64,000 nt of DNA from Phoma sp. XZ068 (Eukaryota > Ascomycota > Dothideomycetes > Pleosporales > Didymellaceae): assembly GCA_004835665.1 (NCBI GenBank), contig RBKR01000001.1, positions 2,046,001 to 2,110,000 on the forward strand, given 5' to 3'. Shown one piece after another: positions 40,483 to 51,438 of this stretch (the stretch's first letter is position 1; every line of letters starts with the position of its first letter). Both the position numbers and the translations under genes were made by a program. The notes beneath the pieces are model-generated. The model saw only the letters and a list, made by a program, of their open reading frames with translations, had not been told where the DNA came from and searched no databases.

Positions 40483-40949
40483 GCATTGTCAAGATTGGGA
40501 TAGAACTGCGACGGCATGATAATACATTAAAATTTGTCGATTGGTGATTTTATACATATGTGCTGTTCGCACCGCACACGAAAAGAATCACGATGCAAAT
40601 AGACGGAAGTAAGAATGGTAATACATAAGATCGACATAATGATATACATATTATCAGGTATCATGACTCCACCAAAGCACAAACATGAAGCTCAACGTCG
40701 CTCGCTCGCTCGCTTGCTGGAACGCAAATCATTAACGCATACACACGTCCTGGTACCAAACACCGTGGATTAAGTGTCTACACAGACAGGCCGTAACTGC
40801 GCATCACGATCGCATCGCGAATGTTCGAAAGACATTGACACAGCCCTACATTCCCTATCCTGCCCAACTCTTAAACGCGCGAGCGTCGACCGCCGAAGCC
40901 CTTTCTGTAACCCAGTTAGCTCTCATCCTAAAATCTCAGCAGACATTAC
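40483..40949. other. Convergent intergenic gap
   Basis: About 470 bases between the CCCH gene (+) and the MARVEL gene (-). It contains a short GCTC microsatellite near 40695. Otherwise it is AT-rich, presumably 3' UTRs. Confidence 0.5.
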
Positions 40950-41472
40950 TTACCCGGGGCCCTCATTGATCACCGGCTGGCGAGTCAAGCGGTGGTAAGT
41001 GATAACACCAAGCACAAAGGTAGCGAACCACATGATCATGCTCAAGAAGGAGAACGCCTGAGCCGCCCTCCACTGACCACAGTAGTTGCTGCGCGACAAG
41101 CTGATACCGCTCCAAGCCCATGCGCTGCCACAGTTGGCGCCATTGAACCAGATGACCAGGACCGCGAAGACGGCTGCCCATCCTGCTGTGAAGACTAGTA
41201 TACTGTTAACGGCATGCTTGAGCGGAGACAAGGATGAACATACGGAGATCAGAGCCATAGGATGCCATAGTCGACTTTGTAGGGATCATCCAGATGATGG
41301 AGAATATGATGGACAATGATGACCAGACGATCGCGAAGATGGTGCGCCCGAACGGTCCGACATCGCGGCGAGTGCGCGCATACATGAAGTATGCAGTCAG
41401 ACCGAGCACCACTGCAGCGAAGACGAACTGTGCAACGCGCAGGATGATGGAGAGGAGGCGGGAGAAGATCAT
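40950..41472 (-). CDS. MARVEL-domain membrane protein
   Basis: Two exons, 41472-41244 and 41194-40950, joined by a 49-base GTATGT..ACTAG intron, give 157 residues. Four transmembrane segments are visible at about 8-30, 42-64, 78-98 and 126-148. Short basic loops (YARTRRDVGPFG) and a Cys/Trp-containing loop (GANCGSAWAW..NYC) lie between helices 3 and 4, as in fungal MARVEL proteins such as Nce102-like and small eisosome-associated proteins. The cytosolic tail ends in RQPVINEGPG. Localisation to plasma membrane or secretory vesicles is inferred from the family. Exact partners unknown. Confidence 0.83.
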
Positions 41473-42452
41473 CTTGGAATACTAATGACACCAAGTGTGG
41501 GAAGAGGAAAGTGTGGGTGGAAAGATGTGGTCGTAAGAAGCCCCTTGGAGTTATTGAATGTGTAGAGTTGGCTGGATGTTATTTGGACAGCCCCAAGATG
41601 GCAAGGTTATATACTTGATTATTCACATTCTTTAGATCAGGTTCAAGATGAGAAACAACAACGTCAGCCACGTTCACCACGCACTGCAGGGTCCGCAGCC
41701 CTGCGCAACCAAGCTGGGCTGATGCGAGCCTAGCAGCTCGCTCCTTGCCGTTACCCGTAGCGCAGTTGTAGTGCAGAGCCAGGATGTGAATTCACCAGAT
41801 CTGCTGGACGCGAGGTGTTGGCGCACGCGCTGGGTATGAGGTCATGAGGCTCGGCGGTGCCCTCCTGACAACAATTGTCGAAGGGCGGAAGTCCTGCCGA
41901 TGGTAGATGCTGCAATCATCAAATTTACGAGACTATCCAAGAATCCCTGCTTCACGAACACACTGCAAGTTTAAAAGGTCTGGACCACGAAAGTGACGAT
42001 GCGTTGTCTGCTGGACACGATCGAGGTTGATGGTGGTTGGACGATGCCCAAGGTCGATCTACAGCGAGCATGTCGTGTGTCTACTTCTTGAATGCTCCTA
42101 TTCCAAACAAGTTTGCAACAACTGAGCGACGGTGTTGATCATCACGTCGTGTAAAGGAAGAAAAGGGTAACCCGGCAACTTCGGCGCTTTCGGTTAGGAC
42201 CGAGAGGTTGCATGACGTTGCTCAGCCACGACTCCACTGTCACCACCAAAAATATACCTGCTACCTGTGGCTGATGGTACGCGTTGCACGCAACCTCAAC
42301 ATCATACTTAAGCTTTTCTCCCGATTTGCCGCGGAGAGGTGCCGGTTACGCGAGGCTGAAAGGTCGATAGTTGGCGTAACGTTCTGTGAACGTAAGGTTT
42401 TTCACGTTCTCACAATATGTATGTCGCTATGGCTCTACCCTACATTAGTGAG
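41473..42452. other. Intergenic, MARVEL gene promoter / CENP-I 3' side
   Basis: About 980 bases. No supported coding frame: the 118-codon frame at 42208-42564 runs antisense into the CENP-I gene and has no motif. No repeat or RNA gene was seen. Confidence 0.45.
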
Positions 42453-45018
42453 CTATGAGGCACCGGGTTGCCCTGTCTTCAGGTCTGTGACGGTAGCAAA
42501 CATGAGTTGCCTCAAGCCACCTAGCCCCCTCTCTGCCAACCAGTTGAGTACGAACACTTTGTAGCCAGTTGCGCCATCCCAGTCCACCGCGACACCGCCA
42601 TTCCGCAGCACCGCCAGACTTTGCTGGCTGACAGGACCACTGTGCCATCTGATGCTACCTCGATCATACCCCTCGCGATCAACCTCTTGCTCCTCGAGAG
42701 CATGCCAAGCTGCAGAAGACATCGACGCAAGCCACGCGTTGTTCGACAGATTGAATGCGTGGCCGATGGCGTACTCGCGGTCCAGACCACTCAGATAATC
42801 GTTGAGTGACGAACGTAGTGATGGGTTACAGTACATGCCCACAGACTTCTGCTCGGCGACTGCAAGACCACGAGCGACCCAGAAGACGTTGTAAACATCG
42901 CGCAAACACCAATTCAGCCCGTCTGTCACTTCACTTGGGTAATAGTGCTTGACAGGCCTGGGGTGCGCGTCAAAGGCTTCCTTGTAGCTGCCGATCAAGC
43001 CGCACGCTCGAGATACAACATCAGCTGACGAGCTCTGCATCAGGTAGTATACTAGATGCATTGGTGGAAGAATGATTGGGATGACATGCGGCTTTGATGA
43101 TGTGGAAAGCAGCTCCCAGTGAGAAAGAACAGACGATACAATCTCAGTTCCAACATCCGTTGGAAGTGAGAGGGCAAGAGAAGTCGAGATTGTAGCAAAG
43201 TGCGAGACAGAGTCTTTCAGGAATTGCTCCTCTGGTGAACTGAGCGCTGGTTGACGGCGTTCAGGTTGTTGTTGAACAAGAGTGGACAAACGGTGTTGTA
43301 GAATTTGCGTGTAGAAACCGACCAAATGTGTATATGATGAAAGACCATGGCTAGAGAGTGCACGCTCAACAGGCTGGAAAAACCCCGAATAGAGGTCATC
43401 AAAAGAGTTTCCAGGAATATAGGCGAGGAGACCAAGTACGGCATCGACATGGTCATTGCCGTTCCAGGCCGCAAGGTACGCCTTCAGAAAGCCTGGTATA
43501 ATGGGTAATAGATTCTGCGAGAGCATGAGCGATATATATTGTTCGTTAGAAGTCACACTGACCTTGCTATACCTTGCATGTTGCAAAAGCCCATCAAACA
43601 GTTCGGCCAGAAAAATAGGATCCTCTGTGCCCAGAGCAGCGGCACTGGCTTGCTCCTCGAGGCATGTTGCGAGCCACAAACCGATTCGTGCAGACACGAC
43701 CGGCGATGGTCTCAATTCGACGTACTTTTGCAGAAGTGGGTCTGTGAGGAAAGATATCAGTTGACCAGGGGGCTCAATGTTGTCAAGCCTATCCACAAAG
43801 GTTTCAACGCTATCGATGCCTTCTAGTGTTACGGAGCTCTATTATATGTTAGTGTGCAGGGATAGCATGCGAGTATCAGGGATTATACCTCAGTGGCGTT
43901 CAAGGTGTGGACATCGGGCAAGATCGATGCTCTCGTCCTCCTTGAACTGTGCCGAAGAACCTTGAAGCCATTATGTCGTTCAGTAATGGAGTTGTCCGCC
44001 GCTGTACGAGCTTCCTGGATCGCACGCACCCTTTCTCGCCATTCCGCATCAGGTTGCTACGCCGTCAGTAAAGATTAACTGTGTGACATGCGGAACTGGA
44101 GATGTGCGACAACACCCCGCTTTCAGTCCGAAATTAGACAGAATAGAAGGGGACTTACTGGTGCAAACGACTTTCGGCTCGTGGATGCGCTTCCGAGAAT
44201 GATGTCCGGGTAGTAGTCTTTGTAAACGCGGAGAAGACCTTGCAGGGCAGGCTCGTTACCAAGGCCACGGGACATTTCCAGTCTGGAGTTTTCTGATTAG
44301 CCCCAGCTGTCGTAGAACATCACCACCTTAATGGATCGATTAAACTCACAGTTGCTGTATTCTGAAAGGCTTCACATGCTTCCTACGAGTTATCAAGGAT
44401 AGTAGATGGCACAGGGATGTTCTGCTCAAGTTAGATTGGTTCGGAAGAAAGCGTTCGCAGTGTGATGGCATACCTGATGCTGATCATGTCCAGCATCCTA
44501 AACAAGACCCCATACAGTCTAGATAGGATGTTGGCATCCTCGATGATCTCTCGGACTAATGCAAGCCACTTTACAAGGCTTTCTTGAGTGCCAGGCGAAG
44601 GCTTGCCTTTACCCTGGCCGAGCGCGGATACGATGGTTACGATGGCATCGCCGGATACTCGCTGCGCGGGATACAAGTTTTTGATCAGCGTTGTTACACT
44701 GGTTTGGTCTAATTCTGTCTTCCTCGCCGCAATGTGTACGACGGCCTCGAGAGCATCCTCATCAAGGCCATCGGCAAATGCGTGTCGGCAGATGGCATCA
44801 ATCACCCCAGAGACTTTGATGACTCGCTGCTTTGCGGGAGTCCGCGACGCTGTTGCACGGGTGTTAGCTCTACCGCCTCTCGCATCTACGCATTGAGCAT
44901 GATACGTACCCTTATGCAAAGACTCTAGCGCGTCGGCGAGTGACAGCTGCTCTTCTGACGCGATGTTAGCTCCTTATGCTCCAAAAGTAGTAACAGCCTT
45001 ACCAGCAATAGATGGCAT
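42453..45018 (-). CDS. mis6: Centromere protein CENP-I / Mis6 / Ctf3
   Basis: Seven exons: 45018-45003, 44954-44910, 44849-44474, 44421-44350, 44282-44159, 44056-43889 and 43838-42453, 728 residues with all phases consistent. CENP-I is an inner-kinetochore (CCAN/Ctf19 complex) subunit needed for CENP-A loading and chromosome segregation. Diagnostic N-terminal blocks are LIKNLYPAQRVSGDAIVTIV, SRLYGVLFRMLDMISIR, LITRRKHVKPFRIQQLLEMS and LQGLLRVYKDYYPDIILG. The long C-terminal helical repeat region ends with LNWCLRDVYNVFWVARGLAV and a short conserved tail. Length matches fungal homologs. The first two exons (16 and 45 bases) are placed by phase and splice motifs only and are less certain than the rest. 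Confidence 0.9.
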
Positions 45019-46546
45019 CACGATATCATTGCGCCAGGTGATGATTAAGAAGTGATCGTGAGCTAAGTGGTGGGTCACCTCGGCGCGTCGTAAACGGTGT
45101 TTACAACTTCACCTAACGCGCTTGCCCTGGTGAGGCGCTAAATAAGCGAGACATCAACCACTAGCCATCCCATTTGCACCTACTCTAAACCCACATTCTG
45201 TGTTGCTCTCGACTTCATCGAATGTCTCATCGGTCACTGTCGTGAGCGGATGTTACCACACGGCTTGCCTTGTGCATTAGCAACCCCTGTTGAGCACAGC
45301 GCTCGGCTAGCCCGCCCGCGGCTCGTTCGCACGCCATTAATGCACAGTATCTTGCAGATGTCACGCATGTCGCCTTGATACAAATACAGAGCTTGCATTG
45401 CAGATGCCCGTCGCCGCATACATCACGTTACACAATCAGAATTGAATGATATTCACGCCCGGCTAGCGCCTAACTCCTTTTGCCATGAATGGCCAAAAAC
45501 CCTGCTCGTCAGCGATCAATTTGACAACGTTGCTGCACAGCCCGCTCGAATGGTGTTGACCCCCGTGCGCCACACGCAGAGCGAACCACGCCGTGCGTCT
45601 GGCGGGTAGATGCAGCTGATCTCTATCTGGTCACTGGTCGAATCTATCCCTACTGGCCTGCTTTCTAGCTTACTAGACCAAGGATCCTTGCTCGGGCCGG
45701 GAAGAGGGTGTTCGGCCAGGAGTAGCAACCCTTGTCCTCGATCCTTAGCAGCAGACACCCCCTTCAGGTCCACCGATCTCTCAATGTCGACTGAGTATAT
45801 CGAATCTGACATGTTCCATTCAACCTTGCCACGCTATACTTGGCCTTGCCTCGTGAAGGTAGCTTGAGAAAGGTCCTCCGCTTTGCCCAACGTTCCATGA
45901 CCGAGCGAAGTAATATCCACTGAAGACTATCACCCACTCCTCTGTGTAACCCACGCCGCAGGCCTACTCATGTCGTGTGTCAGCGATGGCTCAGGGCCAC
46001 CAAGAGACGGGAGCCGTTCGCTGACTGCCGGTTGGCGCACTCGACTTTCCTGCCCTTCTTCATCTCACGGAATATGCGTACTTCTAGTCTTGTACAACAG
46101 TCTCGTTTTCCTATGCCGTGACACTCAAGCATGACGACCGATAGACTGACAGATATAACTACAGGGTACCTCCCGAGTGTTCCTACTATCACATCGTTGG
46201 AATTCTAACCATCAAAGTACGCCAATCTAGTTCGCAGTCTTTCTCGTTGCGATCACTTTTGAAGGCACAAAGCCATCTACAGTTCACACTCGCGAGCCAC
46301 CCGTTCCTATAACAGCCTCGAACAGTTTCAAGTGTCTGTCGTATCAAATCTCCAGCGCCAATCCTAGGGTTCATTCTCAAGTAGCTGAGAACAACATTGC
46401 TGGACAGTAACATCAAAGTACCGGCTCAGATAGGACTCCAGCCACTGGTAGTACTATATCAAGTCACTCTGCTATCTGCAGATCATTATTTCTGCAAGAA
46501 CACCAGCAGCTATCTTTGTTCGACGAAGACCAGAACAAGATTTAAA
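45019..46546. other. Intergenic, CENP-I promoter side
   Basis: About 1.5 kb with no supported gene. Short frames (for example 45516-45812 minus, 45610-45867 plus) overlap each other and lack motifs. The last few hundred bases are the probable promoter of the 46547 gene. Confidence 0.45.
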
Positions 46547-47119
46547 ATGGGCGGTTACAAAGCAAATCGTTCGTTGAGGGCCGACTCGCAACAGCCAGCT
46601 GCTGGCAAGGCGGATTTGGTCCGATGTCCTCCCCAAACACTGCACCGATTGCGAACTCTCAACGAAGCAGAGGTCATCACTCTCTTCACGCCGGTGGTCC
46701 CTCACTCTCCATCAACATCTTTGGTCAGAGATATGGATCCATTCGAACCCCTCGGACGAGCACTGCCGAGACAAGTCCGCCATGTGCCGTTTCGTATGGA
46801 TCTCGGTATGACGGAGCTGCATCCCTGCTTCCTCCCCGCCAGCGGAACCGTTGTAGTTGTCATCTGCGCTACGGAGAACGTGCTCGGCCACAATGCGGAG
46901 GCCTTTGAGCGGCAGCTGAAGTTCGCCGAAAACATCTCGACCAAGGTGGACAAGGACGCTTCGCTTGCGTCGGTCCCAGTCGTACTTCTTGTAGTCGTCT
47001 GCAGCGCTGCGAGGATGGGAGAGTACGAGCCGGCAGTTCGCAACTTCCCGGCTCTCGTTACTGTCGACGACTATACGCCTCCCACGCTCGAACGTGCTGT
47101 TCGTGTCCTGTTCGGGTAA
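46547..47119 (+). CDS. Unknown protein, 190 residues
   Basis: Single exon from the ATG at 46547 (MGGYKANRSLRADSQQ). The same frame stays open upstream to another ATG at 46397, but that leader is less coding-like. The N-terminal half is polar and Pro-containing. The C-terminal half alternates hydrophobic strands with helices (GTVVVVICATENVLG, VPVVLLVVVCSAARMGEY), suggesting a small alpha/beta domain. There is no signal peptide, no complete membrane helix and no known motif. I do not recognise it. Composition matches surrounding genes, and the frame is long for chance on this strand. Confidence 0.55.
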   Translation: MGGYKANRSLRADSQQPAAGKADLVRCPPQTLHRLRTLNEAEVITLFTPVVPHSPSTSLVRDMDPFEPLGRALPRQVRHVPFRMDLGMTELHPCFLPASGTVVVVICATENVLGHNAEAFERQLKFAENISTKVDKDASLASVPVVLLVVVCSAARMGEYEPAVRNFPALVTVDDYTPPTLERAVRVLFG

Positions 47120-47679
47120 ACCGAAACGCACCGTAATTACTTTCGGTTACTCTTCAGTCTCATACTTATCCGCTTTACGAAACCACGGCAACTTATCTCT
47201 ATCTTGTATGTACTTTCGTTCTGATCGCGAGGCTTACGGGCATGTTTTCATAAGCATATGCATGGGGGAAAGGCTGCTCGTTCTCTTCGGCGAACATCCT
47301 CTAGCTGCGGTACATAGCTTATCTTCAATGACCATATCCATACCACACAACGAACGTCCAACGTTGCAATATGCCCCTTTACTCTAGCCTGACGACTTGT
47401 GTTTCTACAAGCACGGTACACGGGTTATTTATAGCTGTGCAAAGTATTACAATTACATGGTATCTATCGTAGCTACACGCTCCAAGCACTCAAAACCTCG
47501 TGCCGAGCAGTCTTCTAACAACGCCAAGTTTAACGCCATCCCATGCTATCACCACTCATATCACATCCTGCGGTGCCCGAATTGGTACACAAAGCAGCCC
47601 AGTTCACTCCTTCGCGTCAGGCTCGCTCTTGCTCGTCAAGACATAACTTCAGGGATCATACCCCGTACAAGCACGCAGC
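47120..47679. other. Convergent intergenic gap
   Basis: About 560 AT-rich bases between two 3' ends. A 98-codon frame (47397-47693) has no features. Nothing else was seen. Confidence 0.45.
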
Positions 47680-48186
47680 TCACGGCTCCATGAATCCTCG
47701 CCCATTCCCCGCAAGCCCTGCGCCGTGGACGGGCGCCGGCGCGCCGACCGCTTTGTTGGAGAGCCCGGAGTGCGCATTCTCGTTGCCGCTGTAGTAGTAG
47801 AAGATGCGGCTTGCGATGATGCTGAGGTGTTCGGGGAGGTAAAGGGACGCGGCGATGATGAGAAGGGAGAGGAGGAGGAAGAGGACAGAGTCTGCAGGTG
47901 AATTGTCAGTATGGACGGTCTCTGCGGGTGTATTGCGGTGGTATGTGTGTAGGGGTAGCATGGAGAGGAGGGATTGTATCGGTGGTGTAAGGCAAGGCGG
48001 GGGGCGCGTACTGAAGATGAATTTCTCGGTGCTGGTCAACATGTACAGCGAGAATGTGACTTCGTATTGGTATCTCTTGCGCTGGAACCAGCGCAGCATT
48101 GCGGATGGGTAGAGCATGGCGGCGATAAAAAGGGCGGAGGCGGCGGCAAGGAGGACTGCAGTTGCGACGGTTGCCGAGTCTGGCAT
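47680..48186 (-). CDS. Small subunit of serine palmitoyltransferase (ssSPT-like)
   Basis: Two exons, 48186-48012 and 47891-47680, joined by a 120-base GTACGC..CTGCAG intron, give 128 residues. Two strongly hydrophobic helices (about 6-28 and 61-78) flank the block RYQYEVTFSLYMLTSTEKFI followed by FNS. This block aligns by eye with animal SPTSSA/SPTSSB (YQY..TALYML..E..VFNS..., then a P-x-H motif, here LPEHLSII). The family activates the Lcb1/Lcb2 serine palmitoyltransferase at the ER, the first step of sphingolipid synthesis. The C-terminal ~35 residues are Gly/Pro/Ala-rich and unique. The fungal form has an extra N-terminal helix. The assignment is from pattern similarity, not a search. Confidence 0.72.
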   Translation of the reverse strand: MPDSATVATAVLLAAASALFIAAMLYPSAMLRWFQRKRYQYEVTFSLYMLTSTEKFIFSTRPPPCLTPPIQSLLSMLPLHTYHRNTPAETVHTDNSPADSVLFLLLSLLIIAASLYLPEHLSIIASRIFYYYSGNENAHSGLSNKAVGAPAPVHGAGLAGNGRGFMEP

Positions 48187-48474
48187 GCGGCGGACAATTG
48201 CGAGGAGTGAATTGATCCGGTATCGGGAGATTCTATGAGGCGTGGTGTTGCGTCAGTTCGGGAGTGCGCGACTGTGGTTTGTGGTTCAGGGACTGTCAGG
48301 GCGCTGTCATGTCATCTCACTTTTGGCGTTCGCGGAAGAGGCCGGGGGTGAGCGGCGAGAGGATTGGGCGCGTCATTTCACAAATGTTACGAAAGTCGAG
48401 CAACTTGAACGTCCACAATGGCTGCAGCATGATGCTTTCCCAGTACCAGTTACGGTCTTGACGCTCTTCACATC
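48187..48474. promoter_or_regulatory. Bidirectional promoter, ssSPT / RSO55
   Basis: 288 bases separate the divergent start codons of the ssSPT-like gene (-) and RSO55 (+). It must contain both promoters and both 5' UTRs. No TATA box is obvious. Confidence 0.55.
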
Positions 48475-49044
48475 ATGGCAATGCCACTGTTCCCTCGAAT
48501 TGCTGCGCTTCTGCGCCCACGCATTCCCCTCCTTCACACCGGCCGCCATGCCCTCCACAGCAGTGCCGTGCTCCTCGCGAAACAGCTCCCCCCACGGCGC
48601 GTAATCCCCGAATCCGAGATCATAGAGAACTTCCTCAAAGGGTCTGGTCCGGGTGGCCAAAAGATCAACAAGACATCCTCCGCAGTTCAGCTCAAGCACA
48701 TTCCTACAGGCATTGTTGTCAAATATCAAGACACGCGATCTAGAGCACTGAATCGCAAGGTAGCAAGGCAGCTATTGCAGGACCGCCTGGAGGAGCTGGA
48801 GCTGGGAGACGAAGCGCGCACAAGGATCAAAGCGAGAGAGAAGAGCAAAAAGAAGGCTAGTAGCGACAAGAAGAAGAGGAGAAAGTACCGTGCCCTGGAG
48901 GCTGGCAAATCGGACGATGAGGGCGCTGAAGAGGGTATCGAACAGGCAGAAGAGCTGGAGGGTGATGTCGAGGTGACTACAGAGGACACTGGCAAGGACA
49001 CAGACACGCAAGGCAGGCGCGACGGCGTGGACAAGGCTGGTTGA
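48475..49044 (+). CDS. RSO55: Mitochondrial class-I release-factor-like protein (Rso55/MTRFR type)
   Basis: Single exon, 189 residues. A mitochondrial leader (MAMPLFPRIAALLRPRIPLL, Arg-rich, no acids) is followed by a stand-alone peptidyl-tRNA hydrolase domain with the catalytic GGQ at 60-62 in KGSGPGGQKINKTSSAVQL and TGIVVKYQDTRSRALNRKVA. There is no codon-recognition domain, as in yeast Rso55 and human C12orf65/MTRFR, which rescue stalled mitochondrial ribosomes. The Lys/Arg-rich segment (EKSKKKASSDKKKRRKY) after the domain is the ribosome-binding tail of this family. An acidic C-terminal extension (about 145-185) is extra. Confidence 0.9.
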   Translation: MAMPLFPRIAALLRPRIPLLHTGRHALHSSAVLLAKQLPPRRVIPESEIIENFLKGSGPGGQKINKTSSAVQLKHIPTGIVVKYQDTRSRALNRKVARQLLQDRLEELELGDEARTRIKAREKSKKKASSDKKKRRKYRALEAGKSDDEGAEEGIEQAEELEGDVEVTTEDTGKDTDTQGRRDGVDKAG

Positions 49045-50011
49045 AGCGTTATACCGAGGGAAGATATTATACATTGTAAGACCTGCATCTGTATGCTGAA
49101 TTCACGGACATACAACGCTGCAGAAGCTTCGACAGCGCCGAAGCTGGGGCAGATCGTTGTAGCTGCAACCAACAACAGCTTGTCGCGACTAGTAAGCAGG
49201 CACAACAGCGTGAAGCTGGGAGCTGGAGGAATCTTACCGATGCAGATGTAGATACTCAGACAGGGAGACTTTACATGGAGGGATCGGGAGACGGCATCAC
49301 TGCCTACGCAAAGCGTCGAGGCTGACGAATAAACACATCACAAGACGCATTCCCAGCAACAGTTCGTGTAGGCTACTATGACCACTTGATCACGATTCGC
49401 ATACAGCTCAGTGGCGTCACGTTCAGAACCGTTCTCATCTTCTTCCTTAATCCACCACCCTTGCGGGACAGTAGCATCAATGAAAAAGCTTGCGTGAAGC
49501 AAGTAGGCCAGCAAAAATTGCCCCTGTGGCGTCCCCGAAGGAAAGCCATACCCCAACCAGTCCGCGCTGTGCAATGCAGCTGATCAAGATAGATGAATCG
49601 GAATCTTGAGCCCAATCATCCAAAGAAGGTAAGTATGCTTCTTAGAGAAGGGGCGACCGGAGGCGAGCTTATATACGCGATGGAAACGGAGCTTGGGCCA
49701 TCGTGACTAAGCGTGCACAGACTAATTTGGCGAGGCTGGGGCCGAAGTTCTAGCGAGGTATCTTAGAGGGACGTGCATCATTCATACACGACATATGTTG
49801 TTGCATATACTATATATCAGGCAAATATGCTCGTACTGGTACGGCAACTGTATGATTCTGTCTAAGCTGTCCCTGTTCTACCACCCCACAAGCCCATTAT
49901 GTACTTGTGTTCACTATGACACGATTGCATCCCAACCATGGAAAATAGTGAGCTGCTATATCCAACATTACCGGTATCAAGGTTGATGTAGAGGCCCCAT
50001 CGACGTCCCAT
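49045..50011. other. Convergent intergenic region
   Basis: About 970 bases between RSO55 and the HD-fold gene. Short frames on both strands lack features. No RNA gene or repeat was detected. Confidence 0.45.
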
Positions 50012-50911
50012 TCAATCAGACTGCAGCCCTACCGAGCAATCAGTCTGACCCACCAGCCCTTCCCGAAACTCCAGCATCTGTGCCCACCGCTTCTCGGCCT
50101 CCTTCCTCCCACCCTTCGTCTTCATCAACCCCACATTATGCACCAACCGCCTATCCATACGCTGCACCATCGAAAGAATAGTCTCACTTCCCTCAGAAAC
50201 CAACCTCGCAATCCCAGCGCACCCCAGCTCATCCAACCGATCAGCATCCTGCACAAACCTCAGCGCAGGATACGCCTCGCAGTTATCCTGGATCTTCTCC
50301 TTATCCATAACCTCCCTCGAAAAGCTAACTAAGCTCGCAATCAGCGCCGCCGGCCCCGCGACATCAGGCGGGCAGCCCAAACGCCGCAAGAACTCAAACA
50401 CCAAGTCGTGCTCAATCTGCTGCACCGCATCAGCGCTATCTGGCCGTCGAGTACCAAAGTCCTTGATGTTTTCTGCCTGGTCCTCGGCGTACTTGAGGGC
50501 GCCGATTTCGTGCACCATGGCTGCGATGACGACGGTGCGCGGGTCAATGTCTCGTGCCCAAGGCTGGGATGCGTCGGAGAGGTAGAGCGTGTATGCTGAG
50601 ACGGTGACGCGCTGGATGTGCATGTAGTCTGCGGCGATGCTCAATTTGGCCATTTCTTGTCGCACTGCGAGGTTGACTTTGTGGAACCATGTTAGATCGT
50701 CTGCTTCGATGTTGAAGAAGTCTGGTTCGAGGAGGCGGGTGTCAGGGTGTGTGAGAGGAGGGGGTGTAGGTGATGGTCCTAGGGAAGGCTTGGCTATGCT
50801 GGAGAGCCGCCGACGCATTGATTCGAGGCCAGGCATTGTGTATAAGGGGTTTCCAGGTTGCGTCGAGTTGACTGACGGGTTGGAAGCGAGATAGAGATCT
50901 AAAGCCGTCAT
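50012..50911 (-). CDS. HD-superfamily protein with altered metal site (HE instead of HD)
   Basis: Single exon, 299 residues. The overall order matches bacterial YpgQ/YedJ-type and fungal HD-domain hydrolases: a first His (His98, YMHIQRVTVSAYTLYLSD), the central motif, and the late aspartate motif FVQDADRLDELGCAGIARL (221-235). The central HD doublet, normally LLHDI, reads MVHEIGAL with Glu135 in place of the metal-binding Asp. The usual His of the next helix (xxHSFS) reads ASLVSFSRE. It may therefore be a divergent or non-hydrolytic member. The first 70 residues are Pro/Ser-rich and probably disordered. The substrate is not predictable. Confidence 0.8.
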   Translation of the reverse strand: MTALDLYLASNPSVNSTQPGNPLYTMPGLESMRRRLSSIAKPSLGPSPTPPPLTHPDTRLLEPDFFNIEADDLTWFHKVNLAVRQEMAKLSIAADYMHIQRVTVSAYTLYLSDASQPWARDIDPRTVVIAAMVHEIGALKYAEDQAENIKDFGTRRPDSADAVQQIEHDLVFEFLRRLGCPPDVAGPAALIASLVSFSREVMDKEKIQDNCEAYPALRFVQDADRLDELGCAGIARLVSEGSETILSMVQRMDRRLVHNVGLMKTKGGRKEAEKRWAQMLEFREGLVGQTDCSVGLQSD

Positions 50912-51438
50912 AAATCTAAAGAAGGCCCTGGAGTAAGTGAAAGCACGAATGAAATAAAAGGAACAGTTGTTCTTTCATATATCGTCAGTGAAACGTGGAG
51001 GCTTGGACAATGAAAGGCCTGTCACACGTCGCTTTATCCGTAGTCAACCTTCACCCCCTTCTTTGCCAGCCTCAGCGCCAGGGCTGTCCGGAGTGGGAAC
51101 CAGTCAAAGAAATGCATAGCCAACATATGGGAAACAGCCGACTTTGTGTTGTCAGCTGCATCATTGCCATGGCTGAGGTTGCACAAATTGACATGCGACC
51201 GTTTTGGGCGTCGACGCCATTGATTGCTAGGACGCCATGGTTGTTTGGAGTCTCAAACGGACGTATTGCAAGCGTGGCTGTGGAGAAGTCACGGACACAG
51301 GAAACATAAGACTTGGCTTTTGAATGATTGGGTGTTTGTAGCCGAACAGAGGTGTTGGCCTGGTAGTCAGCTTGTTCCAGCTTCCCTTCCAACACTCGCG
51401 TTTGATGATTACAGTGTCTCCTGGAATACGACTCCGTT
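50912..51438. other. Intergenic, HD-fold gene promoter
   Basis: About 530 bases between two minus-strand genes. It holds the promoter of the HD-fold gene and the 3' UTR of the monooxygenase gene. No other feature was seen. Confidence 0.5.
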
